DNA from: Arthrobacter sp. efr-133-TYG-118
GTDB taxonomy: Bacteria; Actinomycetota; Actinomycetes; Actinomycetales; Micrococcaceae
Direction of reading: 5' to 3'
Length of the DNA stretch: 64,000 bases
NCBI RefSeq assembly: GCF_030209755.1
Contig: NZ_JARVRH010000003.1
Location: 1 to 64,000 of the forward strand
Shown: positions 1 through 8,916 of the stretch, piece by piece
Layout: each line of letters opens with the position of its first letter
Numbering within the stretch: the stretch's first letter is position 1
Position numbers and translations under genes: made by a program
The notes under the pieces: generated by a model
The model's database searches: none
The model's input: the letters and a program-made list of their open reading frames with translations, nothing else
Told to the model about the DNA's origin: nothing

Positions 1-53
1 CCGACCGGACCCCGGCGGGTGGACGGGGTGGTCTGGTGCGTAGCGGCGCTCAT
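1..53 (-). CDS. Start of an unidentified gene (5' fragment, runs off the window)
   Basis: An ATG on the minus strand at 53 opens a frame beginning MSAATHQTTPSTRRGPVG, which continues past the window edge. Its ATG overlaps the TGA of the upstream epimerase gene by 4 bases (ATGA), the usual sign of translational coupling, so it is the next cistron of the sugar ABC operon. Only 17 codons are visible. The short basic, Thr/Ser-rich N-terminus would fit the leader of another Gfo/Idh/MocA dehydrogenase, which is common at this place in such operons, but the family cannot be read from this fragment. Confidence 0.5.
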   Translation of the reverse strand, partial: MSAATHQTTPSTRRGPV

Positions 54-799
54 GCGTTCACGTCCTGTGCTGCGTTGTTCTGAAGGAAGGCGAGGCTTTC
101 GGCGATGCCTTCGAAGATGTCTCCGGCGTAGTCGTCGAACTCCACGACACCTACTTCGAGGGACTTGGCGGCAGCAACGACGTCGAGCACCGGGATGGTG
201 CCTTGGCCGGCGGGCTGCTGGGCTTTGGTGTCAGTGGTGCCGGGGCCGTCCTTGATGTGGATGAACTTCACGCGGTCGCCGAGGCGGGCGAGCAGTTCCA
301 CTGGATTCTGGCCACCGACGGCGGCCCAGTAGGTGTCCACTTCCAGGACCAGTTCCGGGTCAAGGAGGCCTTCGAAGTATTCCAGGGCTGTCTGGCCTTC
401 GATGCTGGACTCGAGTTCCCAGGCGTGGTTGTGGTAGCCGACGCGGATGCCGTATTCGGCACCCTTCTTGGCTGCGGCGTTGAGCTTTGCCGCCGTGGCC
501 TGGATGTCCTCGGCGTTCTGCCAGTGCTCGGCAGGCAGGTACGGGTCGATGACAGTGCTGATGCCCAGTTCCTTCGCGGCCGCGAAGATCTCGTCCTGGT
601 CCTGGCTCAGCAGCGGCGCGTGACCCGACGGAGCAGTCAGGCCGTTCTCCTTCAAGGCAGCGCCCAGCTCCTTCGCCGTGGCCACGAAATTGTAGGGTTC
701 AACCTGCGTGAAACCGATCTCGGCAACCTTCTTGATGGTGCCCGGCAGGTCTTCCTGCATGGCATTGCGCAGGGTGTACAGCTGGATGGAGTAAGACAT
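50..799 (-). CDS. Sugar phosphate isomerase/epimerase-like TIM-barrel protein
   Basis: A 249-residue protein that looks like one AP-endonuclease-2/xylose-isomerase-like TIM barrel. Visible family features are the opening SIQLYTLRNAM strand, VEPYNF near residue 34, the central YHNHAWELE motif near 120, LEVDTYWAA near 153 and FIHIKDG near 180; these supply the acidic and His ligands of the divalent metal site. Members epimerise or isomerise keto sugars, and some eliminate 3-keto-glycosides. It is the fifth visible cistron of a sugar ABC operon that also carries a Gfo-type dehydrogenase, so it probably acts in the cytoplasm on the oxidised imported sugar. The substrate is not determinable from sequence. 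Confidence 0.88.
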   Translation of the reverse strand: MSYSIQLYTLRNAMQEDLPGTIKKVAEIGFTQVEPYNFVATAKELGAALKENGLTAPSGHAPLLSQDQDEIFAAAKELGISTVIDPYLPAEHWQNAEDIQATAAKLNAAAKKGAEYGIRVGYHNHAWELESSIEGQTALEYFEGLLDPELVLEVDTYWAAVGGQNPVELLARLGDRVKFIHIKDGPGTTDTKAQQPAGQGTIPVLDVVAAAKSLEVGVVEFDDYAGDIFEGIAESLAFLQNNAAQDVNA

Positions 800-840
800 G
801 GTTTTCCTTTGCGTTTGTCAGTTGCGTGAAAAAAGTTCGA

Positions 841-1734
841 TTAGCGGCCGGCGAGGGATCCGCCGATGCCGCCGACGCTGAAGTACTTGTTCAGCGTGGC
901 GAAAACGATGATGGGCGGGAGCATCATCACGACGGCAAGTGCCATGACGCCGGACCAGTCGGTCATGTTTTGCTGGAAGAAGGACTGCACGCCTACCGGC
1001 AGGGTGAAGATCTCGTTGGAGCGCAGGAACACGATCGCGACGAGGTAGTCGTTCCAGGCCAGGAGGAAGGCGAAGATCGCCGTGGACAGGATGCCCGGCA
1101 GGGAATTGCGCAGCACCACCTTCGTGAACGAACCGAAGACCGAGCAGCCGTCGATCCAGGAGGCTTCCTCGAGACTGACCGGGATGGAGTCGAAGTATGC
1201 CGCCATCATCCACGTGGCCACTGTCATTGTCGAGCCGACGTAAATGATGATCAGGCCGAGCAGGTTATCCACAAGTCCCATCCCCGCGAAGAGGATGAAC
1301 AGCGGCACTACGGACGTGATGATCGGCAGGGACTGCATGACGAACAGCAGCAGGGAGTAGCCGGAGACGGCTTTTGAGCGGCCGCGGGAGAGGACGTAGC
1401 CGGCGGGTGCGGCGACAGCGACCGAGACGATCACCGTGGAAAGAGTGGTGACGAGGCTGTTGGTCAGCCAAGTGCTTGCGAGGGTCTTGGAGAAGACACC
1501 GGTGATGTTTTCCAAGGTCAGGCCGGTGGCGGTGCTGTTCGGGCCTGGAGTGAGAGCCAGGACCACGGTGACCATGATCGGGACGAGGACGATCGCGGTG
1601 ATGGCCAGGATCAGGACGAACCGCCACCAGCGTCCTCGCATGCCTGCTTCGGAGAGGACGCGGCGCGCCTTTTCGGGTCTCGCGACGCCGAGTGCGGGTC
1701 CGGATTCGGGGTGGGCGTGGAGTACTGCGCTCAT
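841..1734 (-). CDS. Carbohydrate ABC transporter permease (MalG type)
   Basis: A 297-residue inner-membrane permease with six predicted helices, starting MSAVLHAHPESG. The typical CUT1 EAA loop (SLEEASWIDGCSVFGSF) lies near residue 190 and contacts the ATPase; the C-terminus FSVGGIGGSLAGR is typical of MalG-type subunits. The start at 1734 is preferred because its ATG shares one base with the TAA of the upstream permease (TAATG); the open frame extends upstream only as a shadow of that gene. It pairs with the permease at 1734-2714 and the binding protein at 2728-4047. No ATPase is encoded in the visible operon, so a shared MsiK-type ATPase encoded elsewhere is likely (inference from actinobacterial CUT1 systems). 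Confidence 0.93.
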   Translation of the reverse strand: MSAVLHAHPESGPALGVARPEKARRVLSEAGMRGRWWRFVLILAITAIVLVPIMVTVVLALTPGPNSTATGLTLENITGVFSKTLASTWLTNSLVTTLSTVIVSVAVAAPAGYVLSRGRSKAVSGYSLLLFVMQSLPIITSVVPLFILFAGMGLVDNLLGLIIIYVGSTMTVATWMMAAYFDSIPVSLEEASWIDGCSVFGSFTKVVLRNSLPGILSTAIFAFLLAWNDYLVAIVFLRSNEIFTLPVGVQSFFQQNMTDWSGVMALAVVMMLPPIIVFATLNKYFSVGGIGGSLAGR

Positions 1735-2714
1735 TATTCGACGCTCGACTTTCGGATCTGGCGGTACAGGAAGACCGACACGACGACGAGGGTGAGGGTC
1801 ATGAGGAAGGCGATGGCGACGCCGGGTCCGGTCTGGAAGTCCTGGAAGACGCTGCGGTAGGCCAGGACCACGAGGGAGGTGGTGGCGTCGACGGGGCCGC
1901 CGCCGGTGAGCAGGTAGATGGTGGGGAAGTCGTTGACGCAGAAGATCGTCATCAGGATCCAGCTGATGTAGGTGGAGCGGGCGATCATCGGCAAAGTGAT
2001 CTGGGTGAACTGCTGCCACTTGCTGGCGCCGTCCATGCTGGCCGCTTCGTAGACGGTGGTGTCCACGGAAGCCAGTGCGGCGGAGATCATCATCATCATG
2101 AAGGGAAAGCTGACCCAGACCTTGAAGACCATGACCATGACGGCGGCGAGGTGCGGGTCGGCCAGGAACAGCGGGGTGCCCAAACCAAGGTTGCGGAAGA
2201 TGGAAGGGATGAGGCTGTCCGGCGTGGCGACGAGCCAGTTCCAGGCGGTGGAGGACACCACGATCGGCACCACCCAGGGCAGCAGGAGCAGGACCTTGAA
2301 AGTGCCCCCGGCCGGAATCCTGGTGCGCAGGAGCAGAGCCAGGCCCAAGCCCACCAGCCAGGAACCGAAGACACCGACGATGGTGAACCACAGCGTGAAC
2401 TGGGCGGCCTTCCAGAAAGCGGGCGAGGACAGGACGGTGGCGAAGTTGTCGACGCCGACGAAGTTGCCGGTGTCGATGAGGGAACCGTCGTGGGTCGCCT
2501 GGACGCCGGCGTAGATCAGCGGGTAGCCGTTGATCAGGATGAGCAGGACGATGGAGGGCAGCAGGAGCCAGAAAAAAGTCCGGCGGGTCTGGCCCGAAAG
2601 TTTGCTCTTGCGGTTCAATTCACCGGTGCGGTGATGGGACCCGCCGCCGGGCCCGCCGGGAGCGAGCCCCCGACGGGCCCGGGCCAGGCCGGACTGTGCG
2701 GTGGTTGATGACAT
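1734..2714 (-). CDS. Carbohydrate ABC transporter permease (MalF type)
   Basis: A 326-residue sugar-importer permease. A basic Gly/Ser-rich leader of about 40 residues precedes the first membrane helix (WLLLPSIVLLILINGYPLIY); five further helices follow. The EAA loop reads YEAASMDGASKWQQFTQITL in the C-terminal half. It is the MalF-like partner of the next permease, to which it is coupled through TAATG, and starts 13 bases after the binding-protein gene. It forms the membrane channel of a CUT1-family sugar importer with that partner. Confidence 0.93.
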   Translation of the reverse strand: MSSTTAQSGLARARRGLAPGGPGGGSHHRTGELNRKSKLSGQTRRTFFWLLLPSIVLLILINGYPLIYAGVQATHDGSLIDTGNFVGVDNFATVLSSPAFWKAAQFTLWFTIVGVFGSWLVGLGLALLLRTRIPAGGTFKVLLLLPWVVPIVVSSTAWNWLVATPDSLIPSIFRNLGLGTPLFLADPHLAAVMVMVFKVWVSFPFMMMMISAALASVDTTVYEAASMDGASKWQQFTQITLPMIARSTYISWILMTIFCVNDFPTIYLLTGGGPVDATTSLVVLAYRSVFQDFQTGPGVAIAFLMTLTLVVVSVFLYRQIRKSSVE

Positions 2715-2727
2715 GGCAGGGGCCGCT

Positions 2728-4047
2728 TTACTTCTTGATCACGGATTCGAGGCCGGTCTTGAAGGCCGTGAGTGCCGTCTTGGCGTCGGTCTTTCCGGTA
2801 AGGATGGTCTGGGTGAACTGGTTGAGTGCCTGGCCGCCGTCCAGGACAGCGAGGTTGGCGTTGAGCGAGGTGCCTTGCGCGGCGAAGGTCTTCGCGATCG
2901 GCTGGTATTCCTTGACGATCTTGACGTTGTTGGGATCGCCGGCAAACTCGGGAAGTTCGGTGATGGACTTGAAGACCGGCAGTCCGTTCATCAGCTTCTG
3001 CCGCCACAGCTCCTTCAGTTGGCCCATGTAGTAGGTCAGGAAGGCCTCGGAAGACTCCTGGGAGGGAGTGTTCTTGTACATCATGATGTTGTTCGGGAAC
3101 ACCAGTGCGGCTTTGTCGCCGTGCGGACCTGCCATCGGGCTCGCCACTAGGAGGTCTCCGGAGGTGTCGCCCACGCGCTGCGGCAGGCCCAGCACATACA
3201 TGCCGAAGGCCGCCTTCTTGTTCTTCCACTGCGCGTCGAGGTTGTCCGTGGTGTAGCTGACCGCCGCGGGGTCGACGACGCCGTTGGAGACCAGCTCGAG
3301 CAGGAACTCAATGGCTTCGACGTTGCGCTCGTTCATGACGTCCAGCTGGCCGTCCTTGGTGAAGACGCCACCGCCATTGTTGATCATCATCATGATCATC
3401 AAGTGGTTGCCGATGTTGTTGCCCGCGCCCGAACCCGTAGCGAAGCCAACCGCACCGATGGACTTGAGCTTCTTGCCTGCCTCGAGCAGGCTGGGCCAGT
3501 CGGTCGGAACTGCCACGCCGGCCTGGTCGAAGAGGGACTTGCGGTACCACAACGGGCGCATGTCCAGCTGCCACGGAACGGAGACGTAGCCCTTGTCCGT
3601 CTTGAAAGGCTCCAGCACTCCCGGCAGGAAGTCGTCGAACTGGCCGTTCTTCTTCAGCGCGTCGATGACCTTGTCCGCGTAAGCGATCTGGCCCTGCTGC
3701 TCGAACTGGAAGGCCTGGAAACCGCCACCGGTCGATACCGCAGGCCCGGTCTTGGACGCGATGGCCGAGGAGAAGGTCTGGTAGAAGTTGTTCCACTGGA
3801 TGATCTGGTAGCTGGCCTTGCCGTCGCTGCCTGTGGGTACGTAGCTCTCTGCGATCTTCTTGGCGGCGTCGTTGTAGGCCGGGGTGCCCCACGGCATGTC
3901 CCAGAACTTGATCGCGCCACCGGCGCCGGAGCTCGAGCTGGAGCCGCCTCCACAGGCTGCGAGCAGAGGGACAGCCGCTGCTGCCGCCGTGAGGCCGAGG
4001 AAACCCCTGCGGGAGAAATTACGGCTAGCTTCGGATTTAACATTCAT
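2728..4047 (-). CDS. Sugar-binding lipoprotein of an ABC transporter
   Basis: A 439-residue extracellular solute-binding protein (family 1). The N-terminus has a twin-arginine-like motif (SRRGFLGL), a hydrophobic stretch and a lipobox LAAC with the lipidated Cys near residue 32, followed by a Gly/Ser linker. It should be exported folded, possibly by Tat, and anchored to the outer face of the membrane, delivering sugar to the two permeases downstream. A good ribosome site (GAAAGGA) precedes the ATG. The 129 bases upstream separate it from the two dehydrogenase-like genes, which probably belong to the same transcript. Ligand unknown; the size fits an oligosaccharide or glycoside binder. Confidence 0.93.
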   Translation of the reverse strand: MNVKSEASRNFSRRGFLGLTAAAAAVPLLAACGGGSSSSSGAGGAIKFWDMPWGTPAYNDAAKKIAESYVPTGSDGKASYQIIQWNNFYQTFSSAIASKTGPAVSTGGGFQAFQFEQQGQIAYADKVIDALKKNGQFDDFLPGVLEPFKTDKGYVSVPWQLDMRPLWYRKSLFDQAGVAVPTDWPSLLEAGKKLKSIGAVGFATGSGAGNNIGNHLMIMMMINNGGGVFTKDGQLDVMNERNVEAIEFLLELVSNGVVDPAAVSYTTDNLDAQWKNKKAAFGMYVLGLPQRVGDTSGDLLVASPMAGPHGDKAALVFPNNIMMYKNTPSQESSEAFLTYYMGQLKELWRQKLMNGLPVFKSITELPEFAGDPNNVKIVKEYQPIAKTFAAQGTSLNANLAVLDGGQALNQFTQTILTGKTDAKTALTAFKTGLESVIKK

Positions 4048-4176
4048 GATGATTCCTTTCGGGACCGCTGCGTGGTCTTCGCGTTTGGTGCGGTCCGGCT
4101 CGTCTTCGAGAAGGTGAATGATTGCTTTGGTGCTCTGGTTTGCTCGATGGTTGCGTGTTTGAGGAGAATTGGAGGT

Positions 4177-4977
4177 TCAGGTCAGGTGCGCGATGGATTC
4201 CGTCAGCCGCGCAAAGCCAGCCAGATCGGAGGGGAGAGTGCCGGCGTCGAGGTGTTCCTTGAGCCGGCGCCAAGTGGTGCGGTGGGCGGATTCGTAAAGC
4301 GTGGGCAGGAGGATTTCTCCTTGGGGTCCAGTGGCCCGGACCTCCGCCGGCCAGGCGGCAAGCGGCTCCGGAACCGTGATGCTGACACCGCCGTCGTCGG
4401 TATAGAGGCGGAAGTCGACGCCGGCGGGCCGGGAGTTGCTCAGCACGCCCTGGAGCGAAACCGGAGCTCCGTTGGCCAGCCGCCCGGAAACCGTGTAGCC
4501 GTGTGTGCCGCGGCGGAGGACGCGAACCGCGTCCAGCCCACCGGTGACGCGCACGACGGCGGCGAGATGCTCGGTGAGCAGCCGCTCCGGATCCGAGCCC
4601 GCCGCGGCCGTTGCGACCGAGTCCAGCATGGCGGCCCGGCCGGCCACCAAGCGGGCGGCGTCTTCGGCTCCTGCGAGACCGGGGTTCGATGCCCAGCGCT
4701 GGTCCAGGACAACCGCGACGCCGGACACTTCAGCGGCGTCGAGCAGGGCGGCGGTGCTTTCCGGGACAGGATTGACGACGACGATGCCCGACGCCCCGCC
4801 GTCGATCGCCTTGATGGCCTCCGTGGTCCAGCGAGGAGCGCCCTCGATGGCGGAGATCCGCGCGGCCTCCCCGGTTGCTACCGGGCCGAAGCTCGCCGGA
4901 AGCGAAGCGACCGCGAGTGCCACCGCGCCGCTCTCTTCGGCCCGCGGGGTGGAAGTGACCGTGTACTGGGTGCTCAT
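4177..4977 (-). CDS. Unrecognised protein, possibly a degenerate Gfo/Idh/MocA-like partner
   Basis: A 266-residue soluble protein I cannot assign to a named family. Its ATG overlaps the stop of the Gfo/Idh/MocA gene by 4 bases, so the two are translationally coupled. The C-terminal half (from about residue 155, TVSGRLANGAPVSLQG to RLYTDDGGVSITVPEP) resembles the beta-sheet substrate domain of Gfo dehydrogenases. The N-terminal half has an alternating pattern (GIVVVNPVPESTAALLDAA, VAVVLDQRWASNP) like a Rossmann core, but lacks a GxGxxG motif and the usual EKP motif. It may be a catalytically dead or regulatory subunit of the neighbouring dehydrogenase. That reading is inference; no signal peptide or membrane segment is visible. 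Confidence 0.6.
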   Translation of the reverse strand: MSTQYTVTSTPRAEESGAVALAVASLPASFGPVATGEAARISAIEGAPRWTTEAIKAIDGGASGIVVVNPVPESTAALLDAAEVSGVAVVLDQRWASNPGLAGAEDAARLVAGRAAMLDSVATAAAGSDPERLLTEHLAAVVRVTGGLDAVRVLRRGTHGYTVSGRLANGAPVSLQGVLSNSRPAGVDFRLYTDDGGVSITVPEPLAAWPAEVRATGPQGEILLPTLYESAHRTTWRRLKEHLDAGTLPSDLAGFARLTESIAHLT

Positions 4978-6071
4978 GAGCGGGCTCCTGCATGGCTGTT
5001 CGCGTGTTCCGCGGCCGCAACATCCACTGTGGCGTCGGCAATGGCTATCGCGAAGGTGAGGTCATTGATGAGGCTTTCGGCCGACGGCGGTTGCTTGGTT
5101 CTGAGGGCCAGTTGGGCGAGTTCGCGCCATTCGCCCTCGTAGCCGTTGTGCTCGTACGGCCCGTAGGTGGTGCTGGTGGTGCCGCGGGTGATGGTTGCGA
5201 CGGCGGACCCAGCCTGCACATAGGAAGGGGTGAAGTCCACGCGAAGCGCTGCGTCGTCCGAGATCGCTTCGAAAACCCATTCCGGCTTCCACGTCTTGTT
5301 CATGGCTGCCCGGAGCTCGATGATCCGGTTTCCGGAACGAAGGGAAATCACGTAACCGAAGGGGCGCACGTGGCGTGCCTGCAGCACCTCGAGGTCTTCG
5401 AAATCCGGGGTGAAGCGGCGGACGAGGGGAAGGTCGTGGATGGCGAGTCCCATGATGCCGCCTCGGAGGGCGTTTTTGATGACCTCGACGTCGCTGTAGT
5501 CAGGGGTGCCGCCTGCGGGCCGGGTGATGATTTCGGTGGCGAAGTCTTCGAAGCGGGCATTGGGCGGGAGGACGATGGAAGAGCGGATGGTGTGGACGTT
5601 CTCGGAGAGATCGCCCCAGTTGGCTTCGGCTGCGAGCCAGCCTGGATCGAAGGTGTGCATGGCGCCCACGATGATCGGCACGCTGGTTTCCTCGCTGACC
5701 GCCGAAATCCGGGCCGCTTCTTCGCCGCTCATGGCGAAGGGCTTTTCGCAGAGGACGGCCTTCTTTCCCGCACGGCACGCGGCGATGACTTGGTCCGCGT
5801 GGAATTGGTGCGGGCTGCAGATGGCCACGATGTCGACGTCGGGATCGCCCAGGAGCGCATCCATGCTCGTGCTGTAGTTGGCGCCGACGCGGGCTGCGAC
5901 CGATTCGGCAACCGCGGAGTCGACGTCCATGATGTGGCGGACTTCCAGGATGTTCCGGAGCCGGGCGAGGGAAGGAAGATGGATTGCTTGGGTGACCGGG
6001 CCGGCGCCAAGGATGCCGACGCCGAGGGGCCGTGGTGATCCTAAGGGTGTTGCCTGTGGGTGGCTGGACAA
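4974..6071 (-). CDS. Gfo/Idh/MocA family NAD(P)-dependent sugar dehydrogenase
   Basis: A 365-residue oxidoreductase. The N-terminal Rossmann fold has GVGILGAGPVTQAIHLPSL (about residues 17-35), then the family motif CEKPFAMS near 111; the C-terminal beta-sheet domain follows. Such enzymes oxidise or reduce sugars, inositols or glycosides with NAD(P). It is first in the minus-strand operon that includes the sugar importer and an epimerase, so it probably performs the first oxidation of the imported sugar. It is divergent from the ROK repressor at 6249; the 177-base gap contains inverted repeats that could be the repressor site. Confidence 0.9.
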   Translation of the reverse strand: MSSHPQATPLGSPRPLGVGILGAGPVTQAIHLPSLARLRNILEVRHIMDVDSAVAESVAARVGANYSTSMDALLGDPDVDIVAICSPHQFHADQVIAACRAGKKAVLCEKPFAMSGEEAARISAVSEETSVPIIVGAMHTFDPGWLAAEANWGDLSENVHTIRSSIVLPPNARFEDFATEIITRPAGGTPDYSDVEVIKNALRGGIMGLAIHDLPLVRRFTPDFEDLEVLQARHVRPFGYVISLRSGNRIIELRAAMNKTWKPEWVFEAISDDAALRVDFTPSYVQAGSAVATITRGTTSTTYGPYEHNGYEGEWRELAQLALRTKQPPSAESLINDLTFAIAIADATVDVAAAEHANSHAGARS

Positions 6072-6157
6072 GATCAGTTACCTCTTCGTAAACGGAGTCT
6101 CTGGAGTTTCAGCGCGGCTTCGTGGGCTGCGTGACCCTTCTCACAAACAACCTACGA

Positions 6158-6211
6158 CGACTTTTGTCGATGAGCAAGCAAAAGTTGAAAATCAATCGAC
6201 AATCTTTTGCT
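6158..6211. promoter_or_regulatory. Candidate ROK-repressor operators in the divergent promoter region
   Basis: Two inverted repeats lie between the divergent sugar operon and the ROK gene: CGAC-TTTT-GTCG at 6158-6169, and AGCAAAAG (6177-6184) facing CTTTTGCT (6204-6211). The tract is AT-rich compared with its surroundings, as expected for promoters. Assignment to the ROK protein is inference from position. Confidence 0.4.
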
Positions 6212-6248
6212 GCGTGACACGCATAAGCAATCGTGCTATCACTGATGC

Positions 6249-7469
6249 ATGACCTCAGCACCCGGAAAAGAGCCCGGCAAGGACGGTTCCGTACAGGACG
6301 CCGGAAGCCTTTCGCGTGCGGGAGATCTGTTCCAGCTTCTTCGCGACGGCCAGGCACGAACCCGGGCCGAACTCGCCCTCACCACCGGACTGGCCCGCTC
6401 CACGGTCGCGTCGCGCATCGACGCCCTCATAAACTCCGGACTCGTGGGCCCTGCCGGTGAGGCGAGTTCCAGTGGCGGCAGGCCGCCGTCGCGCTTTGCC
6501 TTCAATCCTGCGGCCCGTGTTGTCTTGGCGGTCGACGTCGGAGCGACGCACGTGATCGTCGCGGTCACCGATCTCGGTGGAACAGTCCTGGCCGAGCGCC
6601 GCCTCGCGCAGGAAGTCGCTGACGGTCCCGATGTGGTGCTCGGCAGGGTGGTCGCGGCAGGGCGGGAACTGCTCGCCGAATCCGGCCGCAACCTCGAGGA
6701 CCTTGCCGGGATCGGCATCGGACTGCCCGGCCCGGTGGAACACGATACGGGCCGGCCGGTCAAGCCTCCCATCATGCCCGGCTGGGACGGATTCGACGTG
6801 GTCCGTTACATGCAGCGCTCGCTGCCGGTTCCGGTCCTGGTGGACAACGACGTCAACATCATGGCCCTGGGCGAACGCACGGCGTTTTGGCCGGATCACG
6901 ACAATTTGCTCTTCATCAAAATCGCCACGGGCATCGGCGCCGGCATCATCAGTAGCGGCGAGCTCCAGCGCGGCGCCAACGGCACTGCCGGGGACCTCGG
7001 CCATGTCCGGGTTCCCCGCGGCGACGACGTCCTCTGCCGTTGCGGGAACTACGGCTGCCTTGAAGCACTCGCCTCCGGGCCCGCCATCGCGCGCCAACTG
7101 CACGCCCAAGGACTCGCGGCGACCAACGGCGGCGAAGTGTTGCGACTCGTAGCCGAGGGAAACCTGCAGGCCATCCAAGCGCTGCGGCAGGCGGGGCGCG
7201 ACGTCGGCGATGTCCTGGCAACTGTTGTCAATCTGCTTAACCCCTCCATGATCGTCATCGGCGGCAGTGTGGGGGAGGCCGGCGAGCACCTCGTGGCCGG
7301 CATCCGCGAAGTTGTCTACCGGCGCTCCCTTCCATTGGCCACCTCGCATCTGCGCATCGGCATCTCGATGGCTGGCGACCAGGCCGCGATCCTCGGTGCG
7401 AGCCAGATGGTCACCCAGCACGTTTTGTCTCCGGCCGTGATCGAAGCCACGCTCCAAGCAACCGGCTGA
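6249..7469 (+). CDS. ROK-family transcriptional repressor
   Basis: A 406-residue regulator: an N-terminal winged helix-turn-helix (about residues 25-80, GDLFQLLRDGQARTRAELAL then GLARSTVASRIDALI) fused to a ROK sugar-kinase-like domain. The ROK part shows the phosphate-binding DVGATHVIVAV strand, GIGLPGPVEH, and the zinc motif CRCGNYGCLEA. The HTH extension marks it as an NagC/XylR-type repressor whose DNA binding responds to a sugar. It is transcribed away from the sugar ABC operon and most likely controls it. The following 83-base gap separates it from an MFS gene. Confidence 0.9.
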   Translation: MTSAPGKEPGKDGSVQDAGSLSRAGDLFQLLRDGQARTRAELALTTGLARSTVASRIDALINSGLVGPAGEASSSGGRPPSRFAFNPAARVVLAVDVGATHVIVAVTDLGGTVLAERRLAQEVADGPDVVLGRVVAAGRELLAESGRNLEDLAGIGIGLPGPVEHDTGRPVKPPIMPGWDGFDVVRYMQRSLPVPVLVDNDVNIMALGERTAFWPDHDNLLFIKIATGIGAGIISSGELQRGANGTAGDLGHVRVPRGDDVLCRCGNYGCLEALASGPAIARQLHAQGLAATNGGEVLRLVAEGNLQAIQALRQAGRDVGDVLATVVNLLNPSMIVIGGSVGEAGEHLVAGIREVVYRRSLPLATSHLRIGISMAGDQAAILGASQMVTQHVLSPAVIEATLQATG

Positions 7470-7552
7470 CGAGGGTCTTATGGCGTTCCGCCGCGGCACG
7501 CCGTGATAGCAATGAAGGTGATGCCTACTTTCCCCGCCCTTCACTGCGCTCC

Positions 7553-8749
7553 ATGACCGGCCAATTCCTCGCCAAGGTCCCACGCGGCTGGCTGATCCTC
7601 GCGTGCATCGGCCTCATCGCCCTCAACATGCGGGGACCCTTCGTCGCGGAGGCGCCGGTGGTGGATTCCCTGAAACGGGATCTAGGATTCTCGCCCGTGG
7701 AACTCGGGCTGCTGACGGGCATTCCCGTGCTCTGCTTCTCGCTCGCCGCGCCGCTGGCTTCGATGGCCGGACGCAGGTTCGGCGCCGAGTTCGCGGTGAT
7801 GCTCACGCTGGTGGGTGTGCTGGCCGGCGTCGTGATCCGCTCCAGCGGCGGTGGTGTTCCGGTCATGGTGGGCACCGTCCTCATCGGCCTCGCCATCACT
7901 ATCGGCAACATCGCAGTGCCACTCATCATCCGCCGGGACTTCGTGCCGCGACGCCAGGCAACCGCGATGGGTGTGTACACGGCGGCGCTGAACATCGGGT
8001 CCTTCCTGACCTCGGTGGCCACCGCCCCGCTCACCGAACTCGTGGGCTGGCGGCTTGCCCTCGCGGCAAGTGCCCTCCTGGCGCTGGCCGCCATCTTGTT
8101 CTGGATCCCCACCGTCGGTGCCCGCAGCGCGTTCGTTCCGGCACCCGTTCCGGCCGCCGAAGGGTCGCGGTCCGGCAACGCCTCCGATGTTGGCTGGCTG
8201 ACCGTTGGCCTGACGCTCGGCTTCGCCGGCCAGGCATTTTCGTACTACGGCGTGACCGCGTGGCTTCCGAGCTTCCTGGCCGACGAGCTGGGCATGGGCA
8301 CCGCACAAGCCGGCGCGGGATCGTCGCTCTTCCAGATTTTCGCGATTGTGGGCGGGCTCGGTGTACCGCTGCTCGCCCGTTTCGCGAGTACGACGGCGGT
8401 GGCGGCCACCTTGGGTGCCTTGTGGCTCACCGTGCCCCTGGGCTTGTTGCTGGCCCCGGGCTGGTGGTGGCTGTGGTCGTCCCTGGGCGGAGTCGCGCAG
8501 GGTGGCGGCATCACGGTCATCTTCATCGCCATCATCAAGTTCGCCCGCGACCAAGCCTCGGCAGGCAAGATGTCCGCCGTCGTGCAAGGGGTCGGTTATT
8601 GCTTCGCGGCCCTGGCTCCCACCATCATCGGTTACGTGCACGGTATCTCCGGCAGTTGGACCGTGCCGCTCCTGGTGATCCTTGGCTCGGTCGCCGCGTT
8701 CTGCGTCTGCACCACCCTCTCAGTGCGCTGGGTGGCCCGGCAACGCTAG
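7553..8749 (+). CDS. MFS transporter, CynX/NimT type
   Basis: A 398-residue 12-helix major facilitator carrier. The N-terminus GWLILACIGLIALNMRGP and the VDSLKRDLGFSPVELGLLTGIPVLCF segment match the CynX/NimT subgroup, known for cyanate or 2-nitroimidazole export; the substrate here is not predictable. The last helix ends CVCTTLSVRWVARQR. A 14-codon frame (7512-7556) ends by an ATGA overlap at this start; with no ribosome site it is probably chance. It may be a separate unit from the ROK gene. Two strong hairpins follow the stop. Confidence 0.87.
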   Translation: MTGQFLAKVPRGWLILACIGLIALNMRGPFVAEAPVVDSLKRDLGFSPVELGLLTGIPVLCFSLAAPLASMAGRRFGAEFAVMLTLVGVLAGVVIRSSGGGVPVMVGTVLIGLAITIGNIAVPLIIRRDFVPRRQATAMGVYTAALNIGSFLTSVATAPLTELVGWRLALAASALLALAAILFWIPTVGARSAFVPAPVPAAEGSRSGNASDVGWLTVGLTLGFAGQAFSYYGVTAWLPSFLADELGMGTAQAGAGSSLFQIFAIVGGLGVPLLARFASTTAVAATLGALWLTVPLGLLLAPGWWWLWSSLGGVAQGGGITVIFIAIIKFARDQASAGKMSAVVQGVGYCFAALAPTIIGYVHGISGSWTVPLLVILGSVAAFCVCTTLSVRWVARQR

Positions 8750-8762
8750 GTCTCCTTAACCT

Positions 8763-8827
8763 CGCGCGAACTGGCAGTAGATGACCCTTCCCAAGCGTCT
8801 TGGGGTCATCTGCTGCCAGCTCGCGCG
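8763..8827. terminator. Hairpin terminator after the MFS gene
   Basis: Arms 8763-8787 and 8803-8827 pair over 23 of 25 positions (CGCGCGAACTGGCAG on the left), and the loop itself contains CCCAA...TTGGGG. It lies between convergent genes, so it can stop transcription from either side. No U-tract is present. Confidence 0.7.
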
Positions 8828-8847
8828 TGTTGATGGAGGGGTTCCGT

Positions 8848-8908
8848 CGCTGGGCTGCCTCCCCGGCCATCGGGGTCACTTGTTGCGAAGAGTGCAGGCA
8901 GCCCAGCG
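8848..8908 (-). terminator. Second hairpin, just downstream of aceB
   Basis: CGCTGGGCTGCCT (8848-8860) is a perfect inverted repeat of AGGCAGCCCAGCG (8896-8908). It lies 8 bases beyond the aceB stop codon and is probably the aceB terminator. Confidence 0.6.
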
Positions 8909-8916
8909 GCGGGGGT

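Noticed and set aside
7512..7556. 14-codon leader peptide upstream of the MFS gene
   Set aside because: ATGA overlap with the MFS start is suggestive but there is no ribosome site or attenuator-like codon pattern.
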